The notes: a model not told the origin generated them from the letters alone. A stretch of DNA of 64,000 nt from Eutreptiella sp. 'Long Island Sound 2002' (GCA_964036045.1 OZ038397.1:25631342-25695341); one strand, 5' to 3'; shown: positions 1 through 10,795, counted from the stretch's first letter. Program-made: numbers and translations.

Positions 1-3000
1 CTCGTCCCCCTGGCCCTGTAGCTGTGCTCCTAGCCTCCGCCCCGCCCTCCCTGGCCGGGGGGTGGGGGGGGGGGCGGCCCCGGAGTCGTGCTCCCGCTCC
101 GCGCTCTGTGGGTGGGGTGCCCTCTCCGCCCTGGGGCTGTGCCCCCTCTCTGTGCTGCCCTGCCCGCCCGTCTTCAAGGGGGGGGGGCTGGGGGTGCTAG
201 GGTTGGGGGCGGGGACCCCGTGGGCTGCGCCCCTCCCTCCCTGCGCGCCCTCTTGTGGCGCACCCCGTTGCGGGCGAGGACTTCTTCTAGGCTCCCTCGC
301 TCGTCCTCGGTGTTGGTGTCGCCGTCGTCCTTCTCTTGACTGGCCCGGCCCCGCCGTCCCGCCGTTCGCGGGGGCCGCAGGCACTGCCGCTTGTGCCGGG
401 GCTCAACTCGCCCGTCGGGCGGCGGTCTGCGCGGCCCTCCTCCCGCCGGTTGCGCCGCCCTCGCCACCGCTCCGTCCGCCGGCGCCGTGCTGCCTGTCGC
501 CAGCCAGCTCCGCATCGCCCCCGCCGCGGCGCGTCTCTCCCCCGGCGGCAGCCGGCGGATTCCCGGGCGCGACATGGTCCGTCCCCGCTCCGCCGGGAAA
601 CACGTCGCCACTGCCCCCGCCGGGGCGTGCCCGGTATGTCCTTGTTCGCAGCACCTGGCCACCCCGCGGTTCCACGCCCTGCACCACTGATGTGCCGCGG
701 CCCCGTGCTGCAGGCACACTCCTCCTCCGGTGAACCGGCCTCGCGCATCTTGCCGCGGCGCCACCCGCGCTCCGGCCGACGGTGAGCCCGGTGGGGAGCC
801 CGGCATTGTTCCCCCTTGCCGCCTCGGCTTCGGCGGTCGCTCTGGCGGGGGGGGCCCTCCCGGCCTTCCGGGCTGCGGGCGCCCCGGTGGTCGCTGCCCA
901 GGCCTCAGGGCCTCACGGCCCCCCTCAGGCACCGGGAAATATTCGTGTAGGAATGCCACCCGCCGCACCCGGTGCCGTGCCGGGGTCCGCAGCCGCTGCT
1001 GCCACCTGGCCACGCAGTGCAGCGAGAGGCGCTCCAACTGCGCCTTCAATGCGCCCCTTGCTGCAAAGTACGGCTGCGCGCGCAGCCCAATGCACGGCCT
1101 CCCTCCGAGGGCTACCAGGGAACCACACCTCTTCAGGGGCTTGCCCTGCACGAGCGTGCCCGCCAGCAAGTGCGGCTGCAGGTCCTCCAAGGCGCGGCGC
1201 AGCACGTGGGCTCGGTCGTGCAGCGACATCGCCAGCCCTTGCAGTCGCTGACCTAGCGGATCCGGCAGCCCCCCGCCCGTGAACTCTTCATAGTCCAGGG
1301 CCAGCTAGGCGTACACGATCTGCCCCGCCTCCGCCCGCCTTTGCAGCCGCATCGCGTAGCGGAGCAGGCTGTCCCTGAGGGCTGCCGGCCACTTCCAGGC
1401 ATGCGGCACTCCCAGCATGGAGCGTATCGCGGGGCGGCTTGCGGCCCGGGGCACCAGGCCCACCGGTTGCGCCCACGGGTAGTGCCCATGCCGGCCCGGC
1501 GGGCTGGGTTCTCCGGGAAGTGTCTCTCCCGGCCATCGTCCCCCGGGGCTTGCTCCTTGTCCAGCCGGGCCGCCAGTACCGCCAGAAACATACCATACAG
1601 CCGCCGGGTGAACTTCCTCACGTCGCTCCTCTCGGCTCCCGCGGTGACCGCCGTCGGCAGTAGCCCCGCCCTACGAAGACAAGGTGGCCAGGCGGCTGGC
1701 GCCCCAGTCCCGGGATTGCCTAGGCTGCACCTTCCACCCAAGGCAGCCAGAGGCCTCACATCAGAGCCCGCTCCGGACAGGAGCATGGCGCGTGGTCCTT
1801 GTCCTCTGCCGGCCCCCCGCAGTAGGGGCACCTCGGGCTGTCCCGGAGCCGGTGCCGGGCCGCGCGCTCCGACGTCCATGTCGCTCCTGCCACTAGTTCC
1901 CGGAGCAGCGAGGCTTCCCGCTCCGACCGCGCCACGCGCAGTCCATGCCGGAAGGCCGTGCGATCCAGGCCCCCCCCAGGCCGCCGAATATCCCCGGCCG
2001 GCGTGCCCCCAGTCCCCGCAGCGCGTGGTGCCGGAGGCTGTTGCGGATGCGATGCTTCAGCTCCGACCACGCCGGCTGCAGCAGGCATAACGGCTCATCG
2101 TGCCCCGGCACCACCACCGCCACCACCCTTGCAACGGGTGCCAGCCCAACTCGTGGGCTGTCCTGAGCGCCCGCCCCGCTGGTCCAGTGCAAGGGGGGGC
2201 CTGCTGCGTCTCCTAGACGGCCTGAAATAGGCACTGGGCGCCCCCCGCCTCTCGTGCAGTGCGCGCCAGCCAGACTAGGCGCTCGTACCGCGTGCACATG
2301 ACCGGCGACGTGCGGTGGCCCGGCGTTAGCAGGCAGAAGACTACCTCGTTCGCCCTGGCCGTGCCAGTGGGTCCCCACATAGCGGCTACGATGCAGGTCT
2401 GCACATCCCCTAGCGCCACCCCATGCAGCGCCTTGGGCAGTGCCTTGACTGTTGCGGCCGTGGCTCGCCGCTCGAATGTGGGCAGGTGTGGCATGCGCAG
2501 CAGGACCTCCACAATGGAGTCCATTCTGCCCTCCAGGGTTGGCCCCGCCCCTCGCCCCTGTCCGACGCGAATAGCCCCTCCCAGGCGCTTGAACTCCTGC
2601 GACCTGGGGATGGCCTTCCCCAGCAGTAGCAGTGGCGCCAGGTCATCCTCCCCTTCCAGGAAGGAGGTGGACATGTCCAAGTTCACGCTCTGCCCCGTGA
2701 GGCGGAGCGAATGCTCCGTGGCCGGCGTGGTCTGCCGCAAGGCGCCCATGCCCGGGGCCACCGCCTCGGTGTCGTCAGCGTACCCCTTGGCCCCTACGGC
2801 GACGTACCCGCAGCCGGCGTCCCGCAGGATCACCTGCGGGGGGACCTCCGGGTTGGCCGCCGGCAGAAGTCTCTTGGCTGGCGGTAGCTCCCGTGTCTAG
2901 GCGCATATCTGCCGTCGGAGGGAGTCAATCTCCTCCTTCCGGATCCCCATCAGCACGTTGATGAGGATTACCGACAGCGGGCACCCCCACAGGATGCCAT

Positions 3001-3050
3001 TGGTGGCGCGCCACCACAGCCCCAGGCATCCGGCGATCTTGAACGACCGG
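1..3050 (-). pseudogene. LINE A, 3' part: reverse transcriptase (motif B onward), zinc knuckle, C-terminal region
   Basis: Remnant of a GC-rich non-LTR retrotransposon read on the minus strand. From 3050 downward it continues the RT begun at 15705-16143: NGILWGCPLSVIL (motif B, about 2950-3000), then GYADDTEAV with the catalytic YADD (about 2760-2780). A late zinc motif CPYCG...H..C near 1785-1840 is typical of LINE C-termini. An in-frame TAG (2897-2899) lies between motif B and YADD. Several frame changes follow: conserved-looking protein moves between frames near 2250, 1880 and 1550, and the element runs off the left edge. It is a dead copy. LINE B separates this part from its 5' part; removing LINE B restores the frame across the 11-bp duplication. 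The clade is not resolved. Confidence 0.75.
3040..3050. repeat. Target-site duplication of LINE B, left copy
   Basis: TGAACGACCGG, identical to 15705-15715. It falls within the Arg-Ser-Phe codons of the LINE A RT, so collapsing the two copies rejoins the LINE A frame. Confidence 0.8.
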
Positions 3051-3053
3051 CGG

Positions 3054-3073
3054 AGGTAGGTAGGTAGGTAGGT
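3054..3073 (-). repeat. (CCTA)n microsatellite tail at LINE B 3' end
   Basis: Five GGTA units on the plus strand, that is (TACC)n at the 3' end of LINE B, directly beside the target-site duplication. It stands where a LINE would have poly(A). Simple-repeat tails are known in several LINE clades. Confidence 0.65.
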
Positions 3074-5422
3074 GCACTCGGTCGTGGAGAGGCGCTCCAT
3101 GGTTCCCCCCGGCGTCGCCCCTGTGACGAACAGGAAGAGGCTCCGCGCGTGAAGAGGGGAGGCGGCTTACATCCCGCTAGACCTGACTGTTGGCCCCCAA
3201 CAAAGCGGCCCCGGGCATCACCGGGAGGGCTGATCGCCGCCAGCGTGACGTGCTTGTCTCGCCGGGAGGATGTGCCCCCGTGCTTGCGCACGTCCCCTCC
3301 TTTGGGCGGAACCCTAGGGGTTCACCGGACTTCCTGGCGTATCCCGTTCCCAAGGCATGCATGCATGTTCTTGGTACTAGGGTTCCGAGGCGCTTGGGTG
3401 TCGCACGCTCCGCCTCGAGTCCCAAAGCAGCGCACGCCTTAGGATGCAGCCTTACCCCCGGTCTCCGGATCTCGTCTGGCCCGGTCACCTGCATGGCACG
3501 GGCTGTCTCAGTGCCCGGGCTGTGGGCACTGGGTTTCCTACTGTTGTGCGGCGTTTGTGTTTGGGTCCGGTTTGCGGTTGGGTGTGGGTTTTGTGAACCC
3601 CGCCAGTCCTGGCTGGGGTCTTGGGTGGGTGTGTTTGGGCACGGTTTGTGGTGTTGTCCCTCTAGTGTCGGCTGTTTGTGGTGTTCGTGGTTGGGGTTCG
3701 GTTTCGGCCTGCTTATGGGACGTGTGTGGTTGCGTGGGCGCCTCGCTTGCCCCCCGCCGTTTCCGGTTGTGGCGTGCGGTGTGGGCGTGTGTGCTGGGCC
3801 CGGGTCTCGGCTGTGCCCAGCCCTTCTTGGCTGGGTTTTCGGGGTGTGTTTTTTGCGCTTTTTTTTTTTTTTGCTGGGTGTCCTCCGGGCCTTGTGGTCC
3901 CTGTCCCCCCATCCCCTTTCTTTCGGGCTGGGCTGCTGGCTCTTTTTTTTTTCGTGGTGTGCGTCTGCTTGTTTCAGTGTCCCTTTTCCCGGTGGGCCGC
4001 TGTTCCTGGCTTGGTGTTGCCGGTTTTGGCTGGGTGGTCCCCCTGTGCCTCTTTGGGGGTCCTGTCCTCGGTGCCTTCTGGGGGGGGGTTTGGCCACCTC
4101 TGTTGGTGTTGGCGGGCGGTTTGGTGGCTGAGGGCTGTTTTCGCGCCCCCCCCCCCTCCCCCCTCTGTTGCTCTTTTTTTGCTCTGCCTTCCCTGGGCTG
4201 GCGCACGCACTGGCCCGCATTCAGTGTTGTCTTCCGGGCTGCTGTTGTCAGTTGCGTTCTGTTTGGCCGTGTTCCGGCCCCATCGGTCGGGTGGGCTATG
4301 TACACGGTGGGCTCGGCGCCCCTTCTTGCCGGGTTAGGTCCTGGCTCTGCCGGCTGGGCGGCTGCGCCAGGCGGCTGCTTGCGGCTCTGGGTTAGGGGGC
4401 TGGGGTTGTTCGTGTCCTTTCCCCTCTGCGGTGCCGGTTTTAAACCTTCTGGGTGGTCCGCCACCGTTGTTGCCAGGCGCGCTGTGGCCCGGTGTGTGGC
4501 CTGCGGTGCTGGTGTGTGGCGTGCTGGTGCGGCGCCTTCCAGGGTGTGCGGTGGCTTGCTTCGGTTAGTCCTTCAGGTTAGGGTCAGTTGTGTCGTGTTG
4601 TGCCGCTCTGTGCCGCTCTGTGCCGCGTCGCGTCGCGTCGTGCTGTGGCGCGTTGCACTGTGGCGCGCTGTGGTGCGGTGTGCCGTGTTCTCGCGTTGTG
4701 CCGCGGTGGGTCAGTGGAGGTCAGCCTGGCCTGTGTCGTGGTGCGGAGTGCGGGCCGAAGTGTGGCTGGCTGGTGGCTGGGGGGTGCGGTTAGGTGTGGG
4801 TGTCTCGCTGGGTCCGTGCTGTGGGGGCTGGGGCGTGCCGCTCGGGCTGGTTGGTCGGGTAGGTCGACCGCGTGATGGTCTGTGGGGTTGCCCTCCCTGG
4901 GGGCCTGTGCCTTGGTCCCGTGTCCTCTGGGAGTTTTGGTCCCCAGTCCTGGTCGCTGTGGCCGTGCCTTCGTCCTCTTCCGGTGCCTGTGAGGTGGCCC
5001 TTGTGGCGGCAGGGGTCGTCGCCTGGCGGTGAGGGCGTGGTGGTGCGCCGTGCGGCGGCGTTCCCTGCGGCTTCCTCTGTGGGTGTGGCCCGTTCTCCCC
5101 GTGTAGGTGTGCCCTCCATTCCCCGTGTGAGTTCCGGTGGCTGGTGGGTGTGCGCTGGTGTGATCCGTAGGGCGTCCGATGCTTGCTTCGGCGGTGTGTG
5201 TTGGGGGGTGCGCCCCCGGGAGTCGTGGGGTGTTCGGTGGGGGTGGGGCGGTGCTGGTCCCCCGTCGTGGTATGCCCTTCCTGGGTGTGGGTCGTGGCGT
5301 TTGCCGTGGTGCCCTTTTCCTCTGTGCCTTGGTCTCCGCTCCCGCCCCTTCCTGGTTTTTGGGTGGTTTCCTGCCCCCATGTGGTGTTCCTTCCGGCGTC
5401 CTGTCCCTGTGAGTGCCTGCCC
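3074..5422 (-). other. LINE B 3' region, no supported gene
   Basis: Strongly strand-biased (G/T-rich on plus, A/C-rich on minus), with homopolymer T runs near 3858-3872 and 3942-3951. Long open frames exist on both strands but reflect the lack of stops in this composition; no motif was recognised. Best read as the long 3' UTR of LINE B, possibly with decayed Pro-rich coding sequence. Confidence 0.45.
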
Positions 5423-7087
5423 TCACTTGGGGCCCCTCCGCGCCCTCTTGCCTGAGTGCCTCTCGGTGTCCCCTGCCCTTCCCTTTCCCTTGTCCTCCCC
5501 CTTCCTGGTGTGGTGGTGGCGGGAGGGGCGGGGTGGGGAGGGGGCGCCGACGGCCCAGGCCTGGGGCCGGGTGGCCTGGAGCCACTGGCGGAGGGCTTGG
5601 GGGGTGTAGGGGGGGCGGAGGCCCTGGACCGCATCGCGGAGGAGGGCCTCCCATGCCGCTTGTGGCATGCTGGCCTCCGGGGCGTCCTCGTTGGGGTTGG
5701 GGGGGGTGCGGATGCGCACCTCCTCGAAGGTATGCACCCTGTGCACCCCATCGTGCCTTCCCGCTCCCCCGACCCATCTCACCCAGCGACGGAGCTCCCG
5801 CAAAGCGGGGGCAGACCACCAGGCGAGGTGGGCGGGGGCCTGGGGGGGGGAGGGGTCCGTGCCCGGGGTCCTGGAGCGGCGGGGGGAGGACGTGGACCTG
5901 CGGTGGTGGCGGGGGTGGCGGTGCCTGGGGGAGCGGGAGCGGCGGTGGCGGGGGCTGGGGGTGGAGGACGGGTACGGGCGGAGGGGGAAACGGGAGGGGG
6001 AGGGGGACATGGGGCGGCGGTGGCGCGCTTGGTGGCGTCCGGGGGAGCGTGAGTGGTGGTGGCGGGGGCTGGGGCTGGTGGATGGGTATGGGCGGCGGGG
6101 GGAACGCAGAGCCTGGCGGGGCCTGTGGGGGGAGGGGAAGGTGGACGTGGGGCGGCGGTGGCGTGCCTGGCGGCGTCCGGAGGAGCGGGAGCGGTGGTGG
6201 CGGGGGCTGGGGGTGGGGGTCTTGTATGGCTGGAGGGGGGAGGGGGAGGTGGACATGGGGCGGCGGTGGCGCTTGTGGTGGTGCCCGGGGGGGCGGGAGC
6301 GGCGGGAGCGGGGTCTCGGGGGGTCGTGGTGGCACCTGGGGGAGCGGGAGCGGCGCGAGTGGGTGGTTGAGGCGCGGTGGCGGTGTGGGGAGTGTGGGCG
6401 CCGTGGGCGAGTGTGCCGTGCGGGGGGGGAGCGGGAGCGCCGCTGTTTGCGGGACCAGGCCTCATCGCTCGAGTCGGGCCAGTCAGGAGGCGTCGGCGGG
6501 TCCTGGGGGGCTTCGCGTGGTGTCGCCTGGTACTGGGGGGGGGGGGGGTGGAGGTCCCCCGTCGTCCATGGATCCGCCACGTAGGGGTGTGGTGGCGGCA
6601 GCGGCTGGTGGTATGGGTCGAGTGACTGTCCTTGGCGGGGTTGGGCCCGGGGTGCCCCTTGGGCGTGGACGTGGTGGCCGGGGGGATACGGATACGGTTC
6701 CTGGTACGGGGGGGGTGGCTGGTACGGGGGGGTGGCCCCTGGCGGTAGGTGGGGTATGCGGGTGGAGCGCTCGGTGGCTGCCATCCCATTCCCTGGTGCT
6801 GTTCGTGCACGGGGGGTTGTGGCCCGGTGGGGTAGGGCGGTGGGCAGTGGTAGTGGTGGGGGTGGTGTTGGTAGTGGTGGTGGTGGGGCCGCTGGTGGTG
6901 GTGGTGTGGGTAGTGGTGGGGTTGGTGTTGCGGGTATGGCCCATGGACCCCTTGTGGGTTTTCCGATCCCCCTTGTGGGGGTCGGGGGTTCGGCATCGTG
7001 GGCAGTCCCTGGGGCTGCACTATGTGGTGGGCAGGGGGGGCGGGTTGGGGGCCGGGCTTGACGGTGACGGTGGTCGAGGGGTCCCAC
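5423..7087 (-). CDS. Pro-rich / Arg-Ser-repeat protein of LINE B (hypothetical)
   Basis: A 554-residue open frame on the LINE B sense strand. The N-terminal part is Pro-, His- and Tyr-rich. The middle has about three diverged repeats of 38-46 residues with RS and SP dipeptides (such as SRSPGRHQARHRRP), resembling the RS domains of splicing factors. The C-terminal 100 residues are less biased (segments WWSAPALRELRRWVRW and PEASMPQAAWEALLRD) and end Lys/Arg-rich. It could be an RNA-binding ORF of the LINE. The composition also produces long frames by chance, so reality rests on the RS periodicity and the less-biased C-terminus. The hAT-like element separates it from the upstream Pro-rich region. 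Confidence 0.4.
   Translation of the reverse strand: MGPLDHRHRQARPPTRPPCPPHSAAPGTAHDAEPPTPTRGIGKPTRGPWAIPATPTPPLPTPPPPAAPPPPLPTPPPPLPLPTALPHRATTPRARTAPGNGMAATERSTRIPHLPPGATPPYQPPPPYQEPYPYPPGHHVHAQGAPRAQPRQGQSLDPYHQPLPPPHPYVADPWTTGDLHPPPPQYQATPREAPQDPPTPPDWPDSSDEAWSRKQRRSRSPPARHTRPRRPHSPHRHRASTTHSRRSRSPRCHHDPPRPRSRRSRPPGHHHKRHRRPMSTSPSPLQPYKTPTPSPRHHRSRSSGRRQARHRRPTSTFPSPHRPRQALRSPRRPYPSTSPSPRHHHSRSPGRHQARHRRPMSPSPSRFPLRPYPSSTPSPRHRRSRSPRHRHPRHHRRSTSSPRRSRTPGTDPSPPQAPAHLAWWSAPALRELRRWVRWVGGAGRHDGVHRVHTFEEVRIRTPPNPNEDAPEASMPQAAWEALLRDAVQGLRPPYTPQALRQWLQATRPQAWAVGAPSPPRPSRHHHTRKGEDKGKGRAGDTERHSGKRARRGPK
5890..6340. repeat. G-rich tandem repeat encoding the RS segments
   Basis: About three diverged units, spaced roughly 115-140 bp, each containing a GGTGGCGGGGGCTGG core (for example near 5945, 6058 and 6200). 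On the minus strand they encode the RS-rich repeats. The G-runs could form quadruplexes on the plus strand. Confidence 0.55.
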
Positions 7088-7240
7088 GTCCCTGGGTTGG
7101 TTTGGCCGGCAGTGGTGGTTGTTCGCGGGGGATGGATGACGGGGCGCTTGATGACGTGGATGCGGACGAGGGCTTGGACGGGGTCGTGTTGGGTGGCCGC
7201 CTCTGCGGTGCTGGTGGGTGCCGGCTGGAGGGGGGCATGG

Positions 7241-7248
7241 GTTGTGGT
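7241..7248. repeat. 8-bp target-site duplication of hAT-like element, left
   Basis: GTTGTGGT, identical to 8504-8511. Eight bases is the hAT-superfamily length. Confidence 0.85.
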
Positions 7249-7654
7249 CAGGGTTGGGATAAGCGAGCGTTCAGCGACTGAACGGTCGTTTGTTTGTTAC
7301 GCTTAGGGAAATTTATTAACAAACGACGTTTTAACAAACGACGGCCCGCAGGCCCCTGCCGCGGCGTGGCGCGCGCACTTTCTGTGTGCTCTGTCCGATG
7401 TTTTGCGGTGTCAGAGCCTATGAACTGAAGGATTTTAAAATGCACAGGATTTCAAAAACCACAGGTACAGAAAATTGATGGATGCGAGAAAATGTTAACA
7501 GACCGTTTATTCTAACCGCTGAGCAAACAAACATGGCCAAGGATTGATCGTGCAAATGTGAGGTACTTTATAGAATTTGCAATGATTTTCATTTGGATTT
7601 CGTTTCATTAACATTGGTGGTTGAATTTTTCTGCCTGTCTTGCGTTTGCAGGGC

Positions 7655-7860
7655 CTCACAAGAAGCAAGTGAAGAAGAAGGAGAAGAAGAACAGGAGGGA
7701 AGAATATGAAGAGAGAAAGAACAGAAGAAAGAAGCGGAAGAGGCGAAGGAGATCAAAGAGACGTTAAGAAGAAGACAGAAGAAGATCGAGAAGCTGCTGC
7801 AGCGAAGAAGACTGAGGAGTGAAGACAAAGAAGACGAAGAAGGAGCACAAAAGGAAGAAG
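7655..7860 (+). other. GAA/GAAG-rich purine tract inside the hAT-like element
   Basis: About 200 bases, almost all A and G, on the plus strand. It would read Lys/Glu/Arg-rich but has stops in every useful frame. It follows a pyrimidine-rich stretch ending TTTGCAG, so it resembles a purine-rich exon end. No function is claimed. Confidence 0.5.
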
Positions 7861-7998
7861 GTGCTGTCAGTGTCACTTGAGTGTTCGCGCGTGCTGTGAG
7901 TGTCATTTGAGTGTTCGCGCATGCTGTGAGTGTCATTTGAGTGTCGGCGCGTGCTGTGAGTGTCATTTTAGTGTCGGCGCGTGTTGTGAGTGTCATTT
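7861..7998. repeat. 30-bp tandem repeat, about 4.5 copies
   Basis: Units of the type GTGCTGTGAGTGTCATTTGA followed by GTGTTCGCGC, with few changes between copies. On the minus strand they read as repeated decapeptides (MTLTARANTQ-like), which is probably incidental. Confidence 0.8.
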
Positions 7999-8427
7999 GA
8001 ATCTCAAAATTTTACTTCTGCACAGAGGCTTCAAGTGACGCCAGGGACCTGTTATGTGTGCTGCAGCAGCTGTACAGATACATGCGCTTGCTTTATTTTT
8101 TGCTGGTTGCTCACTTTTTGCCATTTGCCATTTTTGGCCATTTGGTGGTCAGCCAGGGACAGGTGCCTTTGTGAGGCTGGAATTCCTGGGGCCTTGATCT
8201 CGAACGCAATGGTTTTCAAAAATATCTGAATTATTCTTTTTTCAAAAGAAGCACAATGGTTTTTAAAAAAATCCGAAACATTATTTTGTCCACAAAAAAC
8301 ATTGTGAGTCTACTTTTTTTGAAAAAGCACTAGGAAGGGGCACAATAGAAGCAAGTAAACCATTAGAAGCAAACCGAAACAACATGAACAAGGAAAAAAT
8401 TAACAAACGATATTCGTTTATTTTCAT

Positions 8428-8453
8428 CGTTCGTTCGTTCGTTCGTTCGTTCG
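8428..8453. repeat. (CGTT)n microsatellite near right end of hAT-like element
   Basis: Six to seven CGTT units just inside the right terminal repeat region; a degenerate counterpart is present at the left end. Confidence 0.8.
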
Positions 8454-8503
8454 CTAATTTTCAAAAAAAAATTAACAAACAACGTTTGTTAATCCCAACC
8501 CTG

Positions 8504-8511
8504 GTTGTGGT
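8504..8511. repeat. 8-bp target-site duplication of hAT-like element, right
   Basis: GTTGTGGT, matching 7241-7248 exactly. Confidence 0.85.
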
Positions 8512-8992
8512 GGGTGGGGGTCTGGGTGGGGGTGTTGTCGGTTGGGTTTGTGTCGTTGCGTTTGTGGTGTTGTGTGTGCTCGCGTGGGCGCCGGCTTGGG
8601 TTTGGGGTCGGGTTTGGGGTTGGGTTCCGGTTCCAGGTTGAGAAGGATCTCTGTCCGGAGGTGTGAGAGCGCCGATGTCGGGTCGGGGGTCTTCCCGGTG
8701 TGTTGCCGGGGTGCCCGAGTCGCCTGTGTGGGGGTCGGGGGGTCGGTGCGTGCGGCCGCGGCTTTGGCTTTTGCCGTGGCCTTGAGGATGAGGGCGGCGG
8801 GGAGGGGGGGGTCGGAGGATGAGGTGGAGGAGGTGGACGAGGCTGAGGACGAGGAGGAGGTGGTGGACGCGGGTGGGGCTGTGATACGGGCGGGCTTGCG
8901 GGCGGCGGCTTCTGCTGCGGCCACGGCGGGGAGGATGGAGGGCATGTCCTCGGGCTGTAGGTTGGGGGCGGGCGGCTGGGGGGACCCGGTCG
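8512..8992 (-). other. Pro/Ser/Thr-rich coding-like continuation of LINE B
   Basis: Open on the minus strand in a different frame from the protease-like ORF ending at 8993 (the longer frame starts near 9437). It has acidic/Ser stretches and then Lys/Pro-rich sequence. A frameshift near 9000-9400 may have broken one protein into the two frames. No domain recognised. Confidence 0.3.
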
Positions 8993-10795
8993 TTACCTGG
9001 CGGCCCGGCGGGCCGATCTGGTCGGTAGCGGCGGGGGAGGGAGGCGCGGGGCTGTGGCCTTCTCCTTCTGGGCTTGGCTGGGCCCGGGTCCTGCAATGTG
9101 CGAGGTTGTGTGGGTTGGCGTCCGCGGGGGGGAACAGTTCGCGTGGGCTGCATTCAGGGGCCGTGGGGGGGGGGCCTGGGTCTTCTGGGGTGTGTGCGGG
9201 GGGCGTGGGCGGGCCACTGGGTGGGGTGGGTTTTCCGCGGGGCGCGGGGCTCCTGTCGGCGGGTGTGTGTGGGTTGTCGAGTGTGGGGGGTGGTGAGGGG
9301 TGTCCGGCGGGTGGGTGTGTGGCGGGCGTGTGCTGGTGTTCGTGCGGGTGGGGGAGGCCCGTGTCGCGGGGCCCGGGGGTGCGCGCGATGGTGGGCGTGT
9401 GTGGGTCTCCGGGTGAGCAGCGAGAGGGGAGGGGCATGGGCGGGGATATCCGGTGGGGTGTGTTGTGTCGGTGTATGTGTCCGCTCGCCGCGGCGCGCTT
9501 GCGTGGCCAGTTGTAGGCCGGGCGGTTCGGAGGAAAAGCTTGCCGTCTTCTGCTGCCGCGGCAAGGATTTCGCAGACGAGCTTGCGTATCTGGTGGACCT
9601 CTGGGTCAGTGGTGGAAAGGGGGTATGCTAGCTTTGGGCTAAGACCCGCGCGGTCGAGGACCCTGTGGATGGTGTGGTACCCGCAGGTGAGGGATTGCTG
9701 CGGTCTGGGGGGGGGGTTTGGTCGTGTGTCCGGGCCCGCCTCGACTTGTGTGTGGGCGGTGGGGATGGCCCAAACCCAGGGCACGGTCCCCGTGGGTGGC
9801 CAGCGGCGCTGGATCCAGTGGGTCAGGCAGAGCATGGCCAATCCCAAGTGGTAGCCCGCCTTCCCTGAGGTGATTTGGGCCAGGGCGCGGGCTGGGGACT
9901 TGTCCCCTGGCTGGAGGACGCCCCCGAGGACCCTGTGCTGGGTGGTGGGGCCCCCTACTGCCCCTGGTGGGGCGGTCCCTGGGGCGAACATGGTGTCTGT
10001 TCCTTTGATGAGCCATTGCGGGCCGGGGGACGTAGCCGTAGCGGCTATCACGTAGTAATGCCCGCGCTCGAGGACTGTAACCCAGACCTCCGGCGGGGGG
10101 TGGTCACTGTCTGTAGGTGGCGGGGGGAGGTCGTCGTCTGGGGTGCAGAGGACGGCGGCGCGGAGGGCGGTGTCGCGGGTTGGTGCGGTGGCCTGTCCCA
10201 CTGCTCCGGGCGGTTCGGGTCTGCTGGGTGGTCCGTCTCCGCTGGGGCCCGTCGTAGGCGTACGGTCCCTTGACGCGTGACGTTGATGCCGGTGTCGTGC
10301 ATCAGGGCCTGGCCCCACTCGAATGGGGGGGATCCAGACGTGCTGGCCCTGGGTGTGTTTGCAGGCTCGCCAGAGTACGAGGTCTACGATGGCCTCGTGG
10401 AGGCCGCTGCCTGGGGTGGTCAGGTCCCGGAGGGCTTTGACGGTGAGCTTGGTCCAGTCGTCTTGTAGGCGGTACCAGCCCAGGGGGGTGGTTGGGGCCC
10501 AGTCTTGGAGGGTTGCTCGGAGGAGGTCGGGGTCGCGGATGGTGGCCGGTTTGAGGGGGGGGTGCCCCGGGTCCGGGGGGGCTGGGCTGGATGGGCTGCC
10601 GGGGTCTTGCGCGTCTACGTCGACGTATGGTTGGCCCTGGTGGGGCTCGGCCGGGCTGGGCGGTGCCGGGTGGCTTCTTGGGTGAGAGATGGGCCTCGGG
10701 GCGCTGTGGTGGTGTCTTGGAGGCCCGCAGATGGAGATGGGGGGCGCGTGCGGGGCGCGGAGTGGGTTAGTGGACGTCTGGGTCATGCACGGCAT
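8993..10795 (-). CDS. LINE B second ORF, possible Ulp1-like cysteine protease
   Basis: 600 residues. It overlaps the end of the upstream RT/RNase H ORF by 29 nt in another frame (ATG at 10795, upstream stop TAA at 10767-10769), which suggests coupled translation. A biased N-terminus is followed by a folded-looking region, residues about 90-400. ERGHYYVIAA (His246), an acidic residue near 267, and PQQSLTCGYHTI (Gln366/367, Cys371) are in the order His-Asp-Gln-Cys used by C48/Ulp1 peptidases. The CG after the Cys fits that family; the distance from acid to Gln is longer than usual. The C-terminal 200 residues are Pro/Thr/His-rich. Cysteine proteases are known in Dualen-type LINEs. The assignment needs a profile search; other cysteine-protease clans are possible. 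Confidence 0.45.
   Translation of the reverse strand: MPCMTQTSTNPLRAPHAPPISICGPPRHHHSAPRPISHPRSHPAPPSPAEPHQGQPYVDVDAQDPGSPSSPAPPDPGHPPLKPATIRDPDLLRATLQDWAPTTPLGWYRLQDDWTKLTVKALRDLTTPGSGLHEAIVDLVLWRACKHTQGQHVWIPPIRVGPGPDARHRHQRHASRDRTPTTGPSGDGPPSRPEPPGAVGQATAPTRDTALRAAVLCTPDDDLPPPPTDSDHPPPEVWVTVLERGHYYVIAATATSPGPQWLIKGTDTMFAPGTAPPGAVGGPTTQHRVLGGVLQPGDKSPARALAQITSGKAGYHLGLAMLCLTHWIQRRWPPTGTVPWVWAIPTAHTQVEAGPDTRPNPPPRPQQSLTCGYHTIHRVLDRAGLSPKLAYPLSTTDPEVHQIRKLVCEILAAAAEDGKLFLRTARPTTGHASAPRRADTYTDTTHPTGYPRPCPSPLAAHPETHTRPPSRAPPGPATRASPTRTNTSTRPPHTHPPDTPHHPPHSTTHTHPPTGAPRPAENPPHPVARPRPPHTPQKTQAPPPRPLNAAHANCSPPRTPTHTTSHIAGPGPSQAQKEKATAPRLPPPPLPTRSARRAAR

Larger units (their letters stand above)
7249..8503. 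mobile_element. Non-autonomous hAT-like DNA transposon inserted in LINE B
   Basis: A 1,255-bp element with terminal inverted repeats beginning CAGGGTTGGGAT (7249-7260) and ending ATCCCAACCCTG (8492-8503). It is flanked by perfect 8-bp duplications GTTGTGGT. CAGGG termini with 8-bp duplications are hallmarks of the hAT superfamily. Subterminal AACAAACG-type motifs recur at both ends. It is AT-richer than the LINE around it. No transposase motif was found; it contains a purine-rich tract, a 30-bp tandem repeat and a (CGTT)n run. It may have transduced host exon-like sequence: a TTTGCAG acceptor-like site near 7650 precedes the purine tract. Confidence 0.85.

Noticed and set aside
3557-7281. Very long plus-strand open frames (for example 491 and 622 codons)
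   Set aside because: Gly/Val/Trp/Cys-rich shadows on the antisense of LINE B; stop codons are rare in this G-rich composition and no motif is present.
7589-7996. Minus-strand ORF with decapeptide repeats in the hAT-like element
   Set aside because: Generated by the 30-bp repeat and the pyrimidine complement of the purine tract; no start context or motif.
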